Shown here: piece after piece, positions 8,676-17,534 of the stretch
How positions within the stretch are numbered: position 1 is the first letter of the stretch
How the letters are laid out: every line of letters begins with the position of its first letter
NCBI RefSeq assembly: GCF_000426225.1
Contig: NZ_AUEY01000020.1
Coordinates: 1 to 60,944 of the forward strand
Reading direction: 5' to 3'
DNA: 60,944 bases
From: Desulforegula conservatrix Mb1Pa
GTDB lineage: Bacteria > Desulfobacterota > Desulfobacteria > Desulfobacterales > Desulforegulaceae
Made by a program: the position numbers and the translations under genes
The notes under the pieces: generated by a model
Databases searched by the model: none
What the model was told of the DNA's origin: nothing
Seen by the model: only the letters and a program-made list of their open reading frames with translations

Positions 8676-10774
8676 TGCAGACAGGCCTTGTTTGCCTTGA
8701 ACTGATAGCAAGGATTAACGGAGTCGATTTTGACGCAAGGGCTGCTGTAAGAGAATTTGGCATAGCAGACGCTGAAACGACCGTTGAAGAGCTTGTGAGG
8801 ATAGCCAGAAAGAACAAATTCAGAACCAAAATCAAGAAAAATCCGATTACGGATCTTCATGGGAAATATCCTTTTCCTGTAGTGGCAGAGCTTAAAGAAG
8901 GCGGCTTTTTCGCTGTTCTGAATCTGGACGTTGAAAAAGCCCGGGCTCTGATTTTTATACCCGGCCAGAAAAATGCCTCTGCCATGCCTTTTACGGAATT
9001 AGATGAAAAAATTACAGGAAGGTTTCTGGTTTTCAAGCACAGAGAATCCGTGGACAATGTAAAGTTCGGATTCAGATGGTTTTACAGAGAGATTCTGAAG
9101 TACAGAAGGATCATATTTGAAGTCCTGATCGGATCTTTTGTGATCCAGCTTTTCGGGCTTGTGACTCCGCTTTTCACCCAGGTCATTCTTGACAAGGTAA
9201 TAGTCCATAACAGCATGTCCACACTCGACGTTCTTGGCGTAGCATTCATTGCAGTGGCTGGCTTCGAGTTTTTGCTGAACATATCCAGGCAGTATATCTT
9301 CGTTCATACGATAAGCAAGATAGACGCAAGGCTTGGAGCAAAGCTTTTCAAACATCTTCTCAAGCTTCCATTTGTTTATTTCGAGCATCGCAAGGTTGGT
9401 AATATTGCGGCCCGTGTCAGGGAACTGGATAACATAAGGGAGTTCATTACCAACAAGTCTGTCAGTGTTCTGATTGACCTTTTTTTCTCCCTCGTGTTTG
9501 TGGTCATGATGTCCCTTTACAGCATCAAGCTGACGTTCATAGTTGCGGTCTGTGTGTTTCTGATTTCTGTACTTTACGTGACGGTCACCCCTGAACTGAG
9601 AAGGAGGCTTGAAAGCAGATTCCAGATGGCTGCCGCGTCAAATTCCTATCTTGTCGAGTCTGTCACAGGCATCCAGACAGTGAAATCCCTGGCCATAGAA
9701 GGCAAGATGCAGAAAAACTGGGAAGATCATCTTGGCAGATATGTCAACGCCAGCTTCAGGCTTCTCAATATGTCCAATGCCGCAGGTGCGCTTGCCAATC
9801 TTTTTCAGAAGGCCATGACCATCTCCGTGCTTTATCTTGGCGTGCGGCTTGTTATGGAAAACAAGCTTACAATCGGCCAGCTGATTGCGTTTCAGATGTT
9901 CACAGGTCAGTTTACAGGCCCGATTTTAAGGCTTGTGAGTCTTTGGAACGAATTCCAGCAGGCGATTCTATCCGTTGACAGGATTGGTGACATTCTTAAT
10001 CATCCTGTGGAAATCCAGACTGATCATGCAATCACCCTTCCTGAGCTTAAGGGCTTTGCAAAATTCGATAATGTTTCTTTCAGATATTCTCCGACAGGCC
10101 CATTTGTTCTGGAAAATATAAAATTCCAGATTCAGCCCGGCATGAAGGTCGGCATAGTAGGAAGAAGCGGAAGCGGCAAGAGTACCTTAAGCAAGCTTGT
10201 TCAGCGGCTTTATATTCCAAACGACGGGGCTATTTATATAGACAATATCGACATAAGACATCTTAATCCGCTCTGGCTCAGGCACAACATAGGAATGGTT
10301 CTTCAGGAAAATTATCTTTTTTCAGGAACCATACGTGAAAACATAGCAATGCCAAGGCCTGATGCTCCCATTGAAATGATAATTCAGGCTGCTGCAATGG
10401 CTGGAGCCCATGAATTCATTTCCCAGCTTCCTGACGGATATGACACTCTGGTGGGCGAAAGAGGAAGTTCGCTTTCAGGAGGGCAGAAACAGAGGGTTGC
10501 CATTGCAAGGGCGCTGATCACTAATCCGAGAATCCTGATTTTTGACGAGGCTACTTCTGCCCTTGATTATGAGTCCGAATCCGTGATTCTGAAGAACCTT
10601 GAAGTGATATCCAAGGGCAGGACAGTATTCATAATTTCCCATAAGCTGAACATCGTCAAAGACTGCGATCTGATCATAGCTATGGACAGAGGCAAGATTG
10701 TCGAGATGGGAAGGCCGGATGATCTGTTGCAAAAAAATGGCTATTACAGGCATTTGCATTCGTTTCAGGCTTGA
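8675..10774 (+). CDS. Type I secretion ABC transporter (HlyB/LapB-like) with inactive C39-like domain
   Basis: This 699-residue inner-membrane exporter fuses permease and ATPase. Residues 1-125 form a C39-peptidase-like domain, but the catalytic Cys position is a Thr (MQTGLVCLE), so it should bind rather than cleave substrate, as in HlyB. The transmembrane part spans about 150-430. The ATPase shows Walker A GRSGSGKST (496-504, Lys502), signature LSGGQ (600-604), Walker B ILIFDE (Asp624, Glu625) and the switch His in IISHK (His656). A ribosome binding site AGAGGTGG (8661-8668) lies inside the preceding gene. It would power export of the DUF4347 protein. A probable terminator and a repeat-rich gap separate it from the adaptor gene. 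Confidence 0.92.
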   Translation: MQTGLVCLELIARINGVDFDARAAVREFGIADAETTVEELVRIARKNKFRTKIKKNPITDLHGKYPFPVVAELKEGGFFAVLNLDVEKARALIFIPGQKNASAMPFTELDEKITGRFLVFKHRESVDNVKFGFRWFYREILKYRRIIFEVLIGSFVIQLFGLVTPLFTQVILDKVIVHNSMSTLDVLGVAFIAVAGFEFLLNISRQYIFVHTISKIDARLGAKLFKHLLKLPFVYFEHRKVGNIAARVRELDNIREFITNKSVSVLIDLFFSLVFVVMMSLYSIKLTFIVAVCVFLISVLYVTVTPELRRRLESRFQMAAASNSYLVESVTGIQTVKSLAIEGKMQKNWEDHLGRYVNASFRLLNMSNAAGALANLFQKAMTISVLYLGVRLVMENKLTIGQLIAFQMFTGQFTGPILRLVSLWNEFQQAILSVDRIGDILNHPVEIQTDHAITLPELKGFAKFDNVSFRYSPTGPFVLENIKFQIQPGMKVGIVGRSGSGKSTLSKLVQRLYIPNDGAIYIDNIDIRHLNPLWLRHNIGMVLQENYLFSGTIRENIAMPRPDAPIEMIIQAAAMAGAHEFISQLPDGYDTLVGERGSSLSGGQKQRVAIARALITNPRILIFDEATSALDYESESVILKNLEVISKGRTVFIISHKLNIVKDCDLIIAMDRGKIVEMGRPDDLLQKNGYYRHLHSFQA

Positions 10775-10813
10775 TGAGTTCTTGATTGTAACTGTTCACC
10801 AGAATTGAAAAGT

Positions 10814-10841
10814 GATCTTTTTTATGAAAGGTCGCTTTTTT
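10814..10841 (+). terminator. Probable terminator after the ABC exporter gene
   Basis: GATCTTTT (10814-10821) can pair with GAAAGGTC (10826-10833) using two G-U pairs, followed two bases later by a run of six T (10836-10841). It starts 40 bp after the exporter stop codon. The stem is modest, so readthrough into the adaptor gene is possible. Confidence 0.5.
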
Positions 10842-10981
10842 GAAAAAAAGCTTGGCAAAAAACTTATGGTTTTTATGGGATGCTCTACTACATCTTCAAC
10901 CAGCAATATAGTGTCATAAAGTGCAGCACATATCCTGAACAGGAGATAGGCACCAAAATCCAAAAGTTTTGGGGAAAGGTT

Positions 10982-11296
10982 TGGAAAACACCTTTTTCAA
11001 AGGCTATGTTCCCCTTAGATGTTGAAAAGCGAGATAATAATTCTTTTTGGACTTATGGATCTTTTTGTAAAAAGTTCCTTAAGTCCCCTCAAAAACTTTA
11101 TGTTTTTATTATGATCAGACGCAAATGCTCTAAAATTGTGGATGCACTGTCTAATTACCTGAAAGTTTTTGCGGAGCTTTTTTCAAAAAGCGACCCGCCG
11201 GAGGCCGCTTTTTATTAAAAGTATTAGTTTTAGCTATTGGAATGATAAAATATTCCACATTTAACGGGAACAGAGCTTTTTCAAAAGGGGTTTTCC
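10982..11296. repeat. Composite inverted repeat inside the secretion operon gap
   Basis: Two arms of about 45 bp (10982-11026 and 11253-11296) are near reverse complements. Translated in opposite directions they give WKTPFSKAMFPLDVE and WKTPFEKALFPLNVE. They flank a copy of a second dispersed repeat (11162-11205). The short reading frames through this DNA come from the repeats and are not real genes. The whole 640-bp gap between the ABC and adaptor genes (10775-11437) is otherwise empty. Confidence 0.75.
11162..11205 (+). repeat. Dispersed repeat family 2, copy 1
   Basis: The core TTTTTGCGGAGCTTTTT is followed by CAAAAAGCGACCCGCCGG. The same text recurs at 43663-43705 and 60422-60465. The centre can fold as GCTTTTT facing AAAAAGC. 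All three copies are between genes. Confidence 0.8.
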
Positions 11297-11437
11297 AAGG
11301 ATAAGTATAGCAAGTTGAATAGTTGCTTTTGATTTTAAACTTAGGGAGAGTCGCGCTTCTCCACGCACCACAATGTAAATGGTTCGTGTAGGGACGGTAC
11401 ACGCCTACAGTTTTATATGTGTTTTTTAGAGGTAATA

Positions 11438-12769
11438 ATGGATTTTAAAAAATTAGGGTTTTTCAAAAAAAACGACGACACCCACGAGTTTCAGCCGATT
11501 CTTGCTGAAATAGAGAATTCTCCTTTGAATCCAATGGGCAGGTCGGTTTTCTATATTCTGGTTGCCATCATTATTTTTTCCTGTCTTTGGCTTTTTTTCG
11601 GCAAGATCGACATTGTGGTTACGGCAAGGGGCAAGGTCGTTCCTGACGGCGAGATAAAGATCGTGCAGCCCCTCGATACAGGTGTAATCAGCGTGATAAA
11701 TTTCAAGACCGGGGATTTTGTCAAAAAGGGAGACCCTCTTGTCGAGATAGATCCTTCAACAACAGAGCCTGTTGTCGAGTCAGTGAAAAAGAATCTGAGC
11801 CTGTTCAAGATAGAAGTCGAAAGAATAGAGGCTCTTCTTTCTAGTAAGCCCTTTAATCCTGATGTCGAAGCTTATGGAGCCGATCTTGTAAAGGTTCAGA
11901 CAGATTATTTCAATGCGTCAAGGGCGTCCCATAACAAGCAGGTGGAAGCTCTGAAACAGGAAATTGAAAAAATCATGCAGAGAAGTCAGTCCATGGCTGC
12001 TGAACATGACAAGGCAGTTTCCCTGTATGCCATCAGCAGCAAGCGTCTTGCGGATATCGAGTCTGTCAAAGATATAGTTGCTTCGTCCACTCTTGAAGAT
12101 GCCAGGAAAGAGGCTGTTTCGAGTGAAAAGAACCTTGAATCCATAAAACATCAGATGTCCGAGCTTGATCATGAAAAAGAAAAGCAGCTTAAAGAGATTG
12201 GGCATATCAAGGAAAGTTTCCGTGACGTTCTGCTTAAAGAGCTTTCAGAGAAAAAACGTCAGGTCGCGGATCTCGAGGCAGAGATCGGCAGAGTAAGCTT
12301 CATGAATAAGAAAAAGGTGATTGTTTCTCCGGTAAATGGTCACGTGAACGAGCTTTTTGTAAACACGGTCGGAGGAGTCGTCACCCCTGCCCAGAAGCTT
12401 TTGTCCATAGTGCCAGCTGAGACTCCCCTCGTGATAGAAGCCCTTGTCCAGAACAGGGATATTGGCTTCATAGAATCAGGAATGGATGTGCTTATAAAAA
12501 TCGACACATTTGATTTTCAGAAATACGGAATGCTCAAAGGCAAAGTCAAAAAGATCTCACACGACAGCATAAATGATGAAAAGCTCGGCCCTGTTTATAA
12601 AATTCAGGTCGAGCCCCTTGAAAAGACCCTCATGGTAGAAGGCAAAGAGACAGCCATGAGTTCCGGCATGACCGTAAGCGCTGAAATCAAGGTCGGAAAA
12701 AGAAGGATAATAGAGTTCTTCGTTTATCCGCTTATAAAATACCTGCATGAGGGGATGAGTGTGAGGTAG
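11438..12769 (+). CDS. HlyD-family periplasmic adaptor (membrane fusion protein) of the type I secretion system
   Basis: A 443-residue protein with a short cytoplasmic N-terminus and one membrane anchor (about 36-54). A lipoyl/barrel-sandwich half follows (VVTARGKVVPDGEIKIVQP, GDFVKKGDPLVEIDPS). Next is a long coiled-coil hairpin (about 125-285), then the second sandwich half and a beta-barrel region. Adaptors of this class bridge the ABC protein and TolC. The start at 11438 is preferred over the in-frame ATG at 11417 because AGAGG (11428-11432) sits 5 bases before it. It lies 660 bp beyond the ABC gene, unusually far for a type I operon, with repeats in between. Confidence 0.9.
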   Translation: MDFKKLGFFKKNDDTHEFQPILAEIENSPLNPMGRSVFYILVAIIIFSCLWLFFGKIDIVVTARGKVVPDGEIKIVQPLDTGVISVINFKTGDFVKKGDPLVEIDPSTTEPVVESVKKNLSLFKIEVERIEALLSSKPFNPDVEAYGADLVKVQTDYFNASRASHNKQVEALKQEIEKIMQRSQSMAAEHDKAVSLYAISSKRLADIESVKDIVASSTLEDARKEAVSSEKNLESIKHQMSELDHEKEKQLKEIGHIKESFRDVLLKELSEKKRQVADLEAEIGRVSFMNKKKVIVSPVNGHVNELFVNTVGGVVTPAQKLLSIVPAETPLVIEALVQNRDIGFIESGMDVLIKIDTFDFQKYGMLKGKVKKISHDSINDEKLGPVYKIQVEPLEKTLMVEGKETAMSSGMTVSAEIKVGKRRIIEFFVYPLIKYLHEGMSVR

Positions 12770-12844
12770 GCTCGGATCATGGCGGTTTTCACAGGTCATT
12801 ATGTGCAGAAAAAGGACAAGAACCACGTAGTTTTGGTTATATTT

Positions 12845-13000
12845 GATTATCTCGCAAAAAAGTCAAAAAAGGCGTCGGCGTCATGCATGACTTGATCCGC
12901 CATTATTGTATTTTCAATTACTTCTGGATTCCGGCTCCCGGTTTTCACCAGGACAGGCCCCGCAGAAAAGACAGGAATCGGCCTTTTTGAAAGACCATCA
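12845..13000 (+). repeat. TIR element, copy A
   Basis: Copy of the window's main dispersed element. Its left end (CTCGCAAAAAAGTC) and its internal words GGCGTCGGCGTCATG and TTCTGGATTCCGG match the other copies. The right end is degraded. It carries an extra CACCAGGACAGGCCCCGC segment also found in copy G at 39334. Confidence 0.85.
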
Positions 13001-13045
13001 TATTTGCATCTTTACACAATTTTACCCCGGGTCTATCTTAAATCC

Positions 13046-13912
13046 ATGAAAATCATAGACTTCCATACCCATATTTTTCCTCCTGCACTAATCAGGAAGA
13101 GGCATGAGCTTGTTCATGAAGAATCCGCTTTTTCTCTTCTCTATTCATCTGACCAGTCAAAGCTTATAACTGCGGACGAGCTCATCAAATCCATGGATGA
13201 AAATGAGATAGATGTGTCTGTGGCTGTTGGGTTTCCCTGGAAGTCAAAAGAGATTTTCAGGGCGCACAACGACTATCTTCTTGAGACGAGAAATAAATAC
13301 CCGGACAGACTGAAGGTACTGGTCTGTTTTGATCTTTCTGTGAAAGGTGTTGCTGTCGAGTTTGAAAAATGTGTCAAAGACGGAACTTCAGGAGCAGGAG
13401 AGCTTGCCTTTTATAATGAAGCTCCTGACGATCTTGCCTTGGAAAATCTTGATGCAATAATGACTGTCTCAGCAAGAAATAAGCTGCCCGTGCTTATCCA
13501 CGCTAATGAGCCTGTGGGCCATGCGTATCCCGGCAAAAACAGCTTTACTCCTGCTCCTGCGTATGATCTTGCAAAAAAATATCCTGAAAACAAAATCGTG
13601 TTTGCGCATTGGGGTGGCGGACTTTTCTTTTATAATCTCATGAAAAGGGAGGTCAAAGATGTTCTCAGGAATGTCTATGTTGACACCGCGGCCTCTCCTT
13701 TTCTTTATGATCCAGATATTTACAGGATAGCGTCCGAAATATTCGGTTCCGAAAGGATTCTTTTTGGCAGCGATTATCCCCTGATAAGGCCTTCAAGATA
13801 TTTTGAGGAAATGAAAAAATCAGGAATTTCTGAAAAAGACCTGATCAGAATAAAAGGCGAAAACGCTTCATGTCTTCTTGGTATATCTGAAAATCAGGTT
13901 CTTGGGCTGTAG
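13046..13912 (+). CDS. Amidohydrolase-2 family metal-dependent hydrolase
   Basis: A 288-residue TIM-barrel hydrolase of the amidohydrolase-2 (ACMSD-like) group. The N-terminal metal motif is DFHTHIFPP (His7 and His9). Further metal or catalytic residues are seen in VLIHANEP, IVFAHWGGG and the late Asp of FGSDYP. Family members hydrolyse C-N bonds or decarboxylate aromatic acids; the substrate here is unknown. I chose the ATG at 13046, since an earlier in-frame ATG at 13004 would add residues overlapping a repeat and lacking similarity. Its 3' end overlaps the convergent FRG-domain gene by 19 bp. No terminator is apparent between the two genes. Confidence 0.82.
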   Translation: MKIIDFHTHIFPPALIRKRHELVHEESAFSLLYSSDQSKLITADELIKSMDENEIDVSVAVGFPWKSKEIFRAHNDYLLETRNKYPDRLKVLVCFDLSVKGVAVEFEKCVKDGTSGAGELAFYNEAPDDLALENLDAIMTVSARNKLPVLIHANEPVGHAYPGKNSFTPAPAYDLAKKYPENKIVFAHWGGGLFFYNLMKREVKDVLRNVYVDTAASPFLYDPDIYRIASEIFGSERILFGSDYPLIRPSRYFEEMKKSGISEKDLIRIKGENASCLLGISENQVLGL

Positions 13913-14682
13913 TGGCGTTTGAGCCATTTACTCAGCCCGTCAAGCCCGGGGAAAAGAACCCTCTCCGTTATATTTGCCTGATCCAGCTTATCCCTTATTT
14001 CCCACTTCAGTTCCGCAGGGATTATGATTTTTCTCCATATTTCAGGATGCTCATGCAGCCAGGAATCAAAGGTGGAATGGGGATTGGACATTACGGAAAA
14101 AAGCGCATACTGGTTTACGATCCTGTCATCCATTGACGGCGGCTCGAAAAAAAGAGCGAAAGCGCACCTGCTGAGCTCTTCAAGTTCCCTGAAAGACGCC
14201 ACTCTTTCAGAAAGCATTTTTACGGTAAAGACATTGGCACCTTCCGAATCAAGCTCGTTTTTCAGCTCAGCAGGTATGAGCCTGTGAAGCTTGAGATAGT
14301 TTACGGCCCAGATAGCACCGTCAATATGGACTTTTTCAATATTGGCGGTTGCAAAATGCATGGCGATAAGGGGAGAATATGTCCAGTCGAGAAGCCTTGT
14401 GGGGAGTCCGTAATGCTGGGCAACAGATACCCAGTGCCACACAGAATCTCCCTGGGCCATATTTCTATGCGCGTACTTGATGAAGTTACGCATCAGATGA
14501 CGTTCAAGAATGGCAAAATCTCCGCCCATTCTCATCAGGGTGGTTTCCAGTTTGTATGAACAATCCGAAAGTCCCCTGAAAGCATATCTTGATCTAAACC
14601 TGCCGATGTCCTCGCTCCAGGAGTCCTCGAAAATAAGCTCCTGGAGATGATTCCAGCTTTCAGCCTTGATTTCAATAACCAT
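13894..14682 (-). CDS. FRG domain-containing protein
   Basis: A 262-residue protein with the FRG signature near the N-terminus (YAFRGLSDCSYKLETTL) followed by HYGLPTRLLDWTYSPLIAMHFA, the typical second conserved block. FRG proteins are soluble, of unknown biochemical activity, and occur in phages, mobile regions and some defence loci. The gene starts 3 bp after the TerC stop. An ATG at 14682 is used, with a TTG just before it. There is no strong ribosome binding site, which suggests translational coupling to terC. Nothing in it indicates a membrane or export signal. Function unknown. Confidence 0.8.
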   Translation of the reverse strand: MVIEIKAESWNHLQELIFEDSWSEDIGRFRSRYAFRGLSDCSYKLETTLMRMGGDFAILERHLMRNFIKYAHRNMAQGDSVWHWVSVAQHYGLPTRLLDWTYSPLIAMHFATANIEKVHIDGAIWAVNYLKLHRLIPAELKNELDSEGANVFTVKMLSERVASFRELEELSRCAFALFFEPPSMDDRIVNQYALFSVMSNPHSTFDSWLHEHPEIWRKIIIPAELKWEIRDKLDQANITERVLFPGLDGLSKWLKRHYSPRT

Positions 14683-14685
14683 CAA

Positions 14686-15444
14686 TTATTTTTCCATTAT
14701 GTCAATGTCTGACTTGCGAAGCTGGACAGGCGCGTTTGTAAGGCCAGCCCTGAGACGGATATTGATGAATTCCACGCCAACTGAAAAAGCCATGGCAAAG
14801 TAAACATAGCCTTTTGGAATATGAAGACCGAAGCCTTCTCCCACAAGGGTCATGCCCACAAGAATCAGAAAGCTCAAGGCAAGCATTTTGAGGGTCGGAT
14901 GCTTGTCAACGAAATCTCCTATAGGCTTTGCAGCAAACATCATGACGCAAACAGACGCGACAATGGCCATAATCATGACCATGACATGACTTGCAAGACC
15001 AACTGCGGTTATGACCGAGTCAAGGGAAAAGACTATGTCTATGATGGCAATCTGCACTAAAATGCTTATGAAGCCAGCGGCAGCTTTTTTTGGAGTGCTT
15101 GCATGCTCAGGGCCTTCAAGGCTTGCGTGGATTTCATGGGTGCTTTTGGCAAGGAGAAAAAGGCCTCCGCCTATTAGTATAATGTCCCTTCCCGAGATTC
15201 CTTTTTCAAACAAGGTGAAAAATGGCTTGGTGAGCCCCATTATCCATGTAAGGGAAAGAAGAAGCAGAATTCTTGTTATCATGGCAAGGCCGAGTCCTAT
15301 GACCCTTGCCTTGTCTTTCTGGGAATCAGGAAGCCTTCCCACAAGAATCGTTATGAATATGATGTTGTCCACTCCAAGGACTATCTCAAGAATTGTAAGC
15401 GTTGCAAATGCGATCCATGCCTGGGGGTCATATATCCATTCCAT
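14686..15444 (-). CDS. TerC-family integral membrane protein
   Basis: A 252-residue protein with about seven membrane segments and the TerC hallmark acidic motifs within helices (LEIVLGVDNIIFI near residue 18 and IIDIVFSLDSVITAVGL near 130). TerC proteins are linked to tellurite resistance and to metal export, particularly manganese, in several bacteria. The start is set at 15444 because AAAGGAGA lies just before it; the TTG further upstream would place that site inside the gene. It heads a two-gene unit with the FRG protein. Specificity cannot be read from the sequence. Confidence 0.88.
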   Translation of the reverse strand: MEWIYDPQAWIAFATLTILEIVLGVDNIIFITILVGRLPDSQKDKARVIGLGLAMITRILLLLSLTWIMGLTKPFFTLFEKGISGRDIILIGGGLFLLAKSTHEIHASLEGPEHASTPKKAAAGFISILVQIAIIDIVFSLDSVITAVGLASHVMVMIMAIVASVCVMMFAAKPIGDFVDKHPTLKMLALSFLILVGMTLVGEGFGLHIPKGYVYFAMAFSVGVEFINIRLRAGLTNAPVQLRKSDIDIMEK

Positions 15445-15469
15445 ATTATCTCCTTTCAAACGGTTATTT

Positions 15470-15601
15470 GATGGCTTTGCAAAAAGTCAGAAAAGGGCTT
15501 CGGCGTCATGCGGATTTAATCCGGCATTTTGTATTTTCAGGCACTTCTGGATTTCGGCCTTCGTCGGAATGACGGAAATCAGACTGTTTGCGACCTTGTA
15601 A
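15470..15601 (+). repeat. TIR element, copy B
   Basis: Same element as at 12845. It contains TTGCAAAAAGTC, TTCGGCGTCATGC, ATCCGGCATTTTGTATTTTC and GGAATGACGGAAATC, and ends in TTGCGACCTTGTA. It lies just upstream of the terC ribosome binding site. Confidence 0.88.
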
Positions 15602-15665
15602 ATCCTGGGCAATAATACTGATAAGTTCGGGCCAAAATATTTTTGATGATACTTTATTAAATATT

Positions 15666-16901
15666 TCATGGCTTAAGGACAAGAAAATAAAGATCTCCGT
15701 TGTTTTTCATATGGCCAGCGGCAGTACGGGCGTATTCTCCGCTGCCCCAGAAAAAGTCGGCGCGGCCCGGCCCTTTTATGGCGCCCCCTGTATCCTGATT
15801 ATAAATGAATCTGGAAAATGGTTCCCATTTTTTTACCTTGCCATCTCCTTCAACAACGGGTTTTTCCGTTGATACAAATGCAAGGCCAGCGTCAGGATAT
15901 ACGCTTCTGTCAAGGGCCAGGGACCTTCCAGGGGTTATTTTTACGTTCAGGCATCCTATTGGGCCGTCCGGCTCTTCCTTGAAAAAGACATAGCTTTTAT
16001 TGTATCCAAGCACTTCGGAAATTTTGTCCGGATGAGAAAGCATCCATTCCCTCATTTTTTGCATGGATATTTCTTCTTTTTTAAAAATGCCCTTTTCCAT
16101 GAAGTATTTACCTATGCTGCTGTATGGGTGTCCATTTGACTCATGGTAATGAACCTTCATGTTTCCGCCTGATTCAAGAAATATGACCCCTGACCCCTGA
16201 ACCTGGAGAAAAAAAAGATCAATTCTGTCGTCAACCCAGACAAGCACTTCGGCCTTGTCCTCAAGCGCTTTTTTTTCTTCTATGGCGTATCTGTCGTAAT
16301 ATGGCTCCAATGTGTCGCCGTTAAGTCTTGCCTTGATTTTTTTGCCCTTGAATTCATAACCGAATCTTGAAAGATCTATGATGAGAAGATCGCTGGGTTT
16401 TGTGTATACGGGATATTTGTAACGCGCCGTTTTTTTGAGGCTTCCTTTGAGAAAAGGTTCATAATATCCTGTAAACAGAACCTTGCCTGTCTCGGGAGCT
16501 CCCGCAGCCTTGTATACAATGAAGTTCTTTTTTATGAACTCATTCATTGCCGAATGATTTGGTTTTGAGGATACGAAATCCCTGAATTTTTTCACCGAAG
16601 ACCTGAGCTGGAGAGCTGTATAGGAATCAGGGCCATACTGAAAGATTCTGGAAGCAGGAATTTTATTCAGATAGTCCAGGGTTTTGGTCGTTGATTCAGC
16701 TATCTGGGCAAAATTCATATCATCCCTGAAATCCGGGTAGTCACCCGGAGAGAGTCGTGAAAGACTTTCGGTCATGGTCTTGCCGGGCTGCTTGTCCTGG
16801 ATTTGATCGGATTCAATCGGTTTGTGTTTCATGCCCGCACAGCCGGATAAAAAAATGGCGGCAAGAATCAGAATCAATGCTTTTTTATAATAATCAGTCA
16901 T
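15666..16901 (-). CDS. mltA: Membrane-bound lytic murein transglycosylase A
   Basis: A 411-residue lipoprotein with lipobox LSGC (Cys21). MltA domain: GKVLFTGYYEPFLKGS, then VLVWVDDRIDLFFLQVQGSG. The C-terminal 3D domain carries the catalytic Asp region in NQDTGGAIKGPGRADFFWG. It cleaves the glycan strand between MurNAc and GlcNAc to give 1,6-anhydroMurNAc, acting from the outer membrane inner leaflet. The start has AGGAATATAA just upstream. It is a single gene with repeats on both sides. A size near 400 residues is normal for deltaproteobacterial MltA. Confident call. Confidence 0.93.
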   Translation of the reverse strand: MTDYYKKALILILAAIFLSGCAGMKHKPIESDQIQDKQPGKTMTESLSRLSPGDYPDFRDDMNFAQIAESTTKTLDYLNKIPASRIFQYGPDSYTALQLRSSVKKFRDFVSSKPNHSAMNEFIKKNFIVYKAAGAPETGKVLFTGYYEPFLKGSLKKTARYKYPVYTKPSDLLIIDLSRFGYEFKGKKIKARLNGDTLEPYYDRYAIEEKKALEDKAEVLVWVDDRIDLFFLQVQGSGVIFLESGGNMKVHYHESNGHPYSSIGKYFMEKGIFKKEEISMQKMREWMLSHPDKISEVLGYNKSYVFFKEEPDGPIGCLNVKITPGRSLALDRSVYPDAGLAFVSTEKPVVEGDGKVKKWEPFSRFIYNQDTGGAIKGPGRADFFWGSGEYARTAAGHMKNNGDLYFLVLKP

Positions 16902-16971
16902 TTATATTCCTGTTTTATTAAGGGATACCAAGATAATGAAGAATTTTGTCCGAAGACGGTAAAATAATGTT

Positions 16972-17106
16972 GATTGTCTCGCAAAAAGTCAAAAAATGGC
17001 CTTAGCTTCATGCCTGACTTGATCCGGTATCTTTGTAATTTCAGCCGCTTCTGGATTTTGGCCTGCGCCGGAATGACGGGAACCGGACTTTTTGTGACCT
17101 TGTCAA
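16972..17106 (+). repeat. TIR element, copy C
   Basis: Left end GATTGTCTCGCAAAAAGTC, right end GGACTTTTTGTGACCTTGTC. Internal words ATGCCTGACTTGATCCGG and GCCGGAATGACGG match the family. Confidence 0.9.
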
Positions 17107-17365
17107 TGTTGAGTTATTTAACGCCGGGGCATTTTTTAGTCAAGGATGCCTGATGTGATTTTTGCGCTGGTTGAAAAATATCATACATACCATATTAATA
17201 GTGTCCATTGCCTCAGCGCATGAGACCTTGATCAATATTAAAAACAAGGTTCTATTAAAAAACATAGAATTAGTATTCTCAAGGGATGAGCAGAATTTTT
17301 TTTGTTTTATGACTCTGATTTCTTGACTGTCAGATTTGATTCGACTATAAACCCATGCTTATGTC

Positions 17366-17408
17366 AGGCTAGTTAACCAAAGATCTGGGGGGATCGGTTA
17401 ACTAGCCT
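17366..17408 (+). promoter_or_regulatory. Perfect 13-bp hairpin upstream of the SulP gene
   Basis: AGGCTAGTTAACC (17366-17378) and GGTTAACTAGCCT (17396-17408) are perfect reverse complements around a 17-nt purine-rich loop, followed by TTCTTAT. It has the form of a weak terminator or attenuator, or an operator, placed in the SulP leader. No gene reads into it from upstream on this strand, so an attenuator or mRNA 5' stabiliser is more likely than an ordinary terminator. Confidence 0.6.
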
Positions 17409-17534
17409 TTCTTATACCAAAAATAACGCCGGGCTGTAATGGCAGGCGAAATATTAGGTTTGGGGGAGGTACGTGGATTTTTTGAAGCGTCCTCATTTAA
17501 TTACCAAAAAAATAGGTATGGGAAATTAGTTAGT

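Larger units (their letters stand above)
16902..17534. other. Long intergenic region between divergent mltA and SulP genes
   Basis: It contains repeat copy C (16972-17106), an AT-rich promoter-like stretch (17107-17350) and a strong hairpin (17366-17408). If the alternative SulP start at 17439 is used, the last 96 bp are coding. Confidence 0.6.

Noticed and set aside
10880-11402. Two overlapping small reading frames (112 aa plus strand, 83 aa minus strand) between the ABC and adaptor genes
   Set aside because: Both run through inverted and dispersed repeats; the coding text is explained by the repeats and there is no ribosome binding site.
15011-15601. 196-aa reading frame antisense to terC
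   Set aside because: It is opposite a well-supported TerC gene and runs into a repeat copy.
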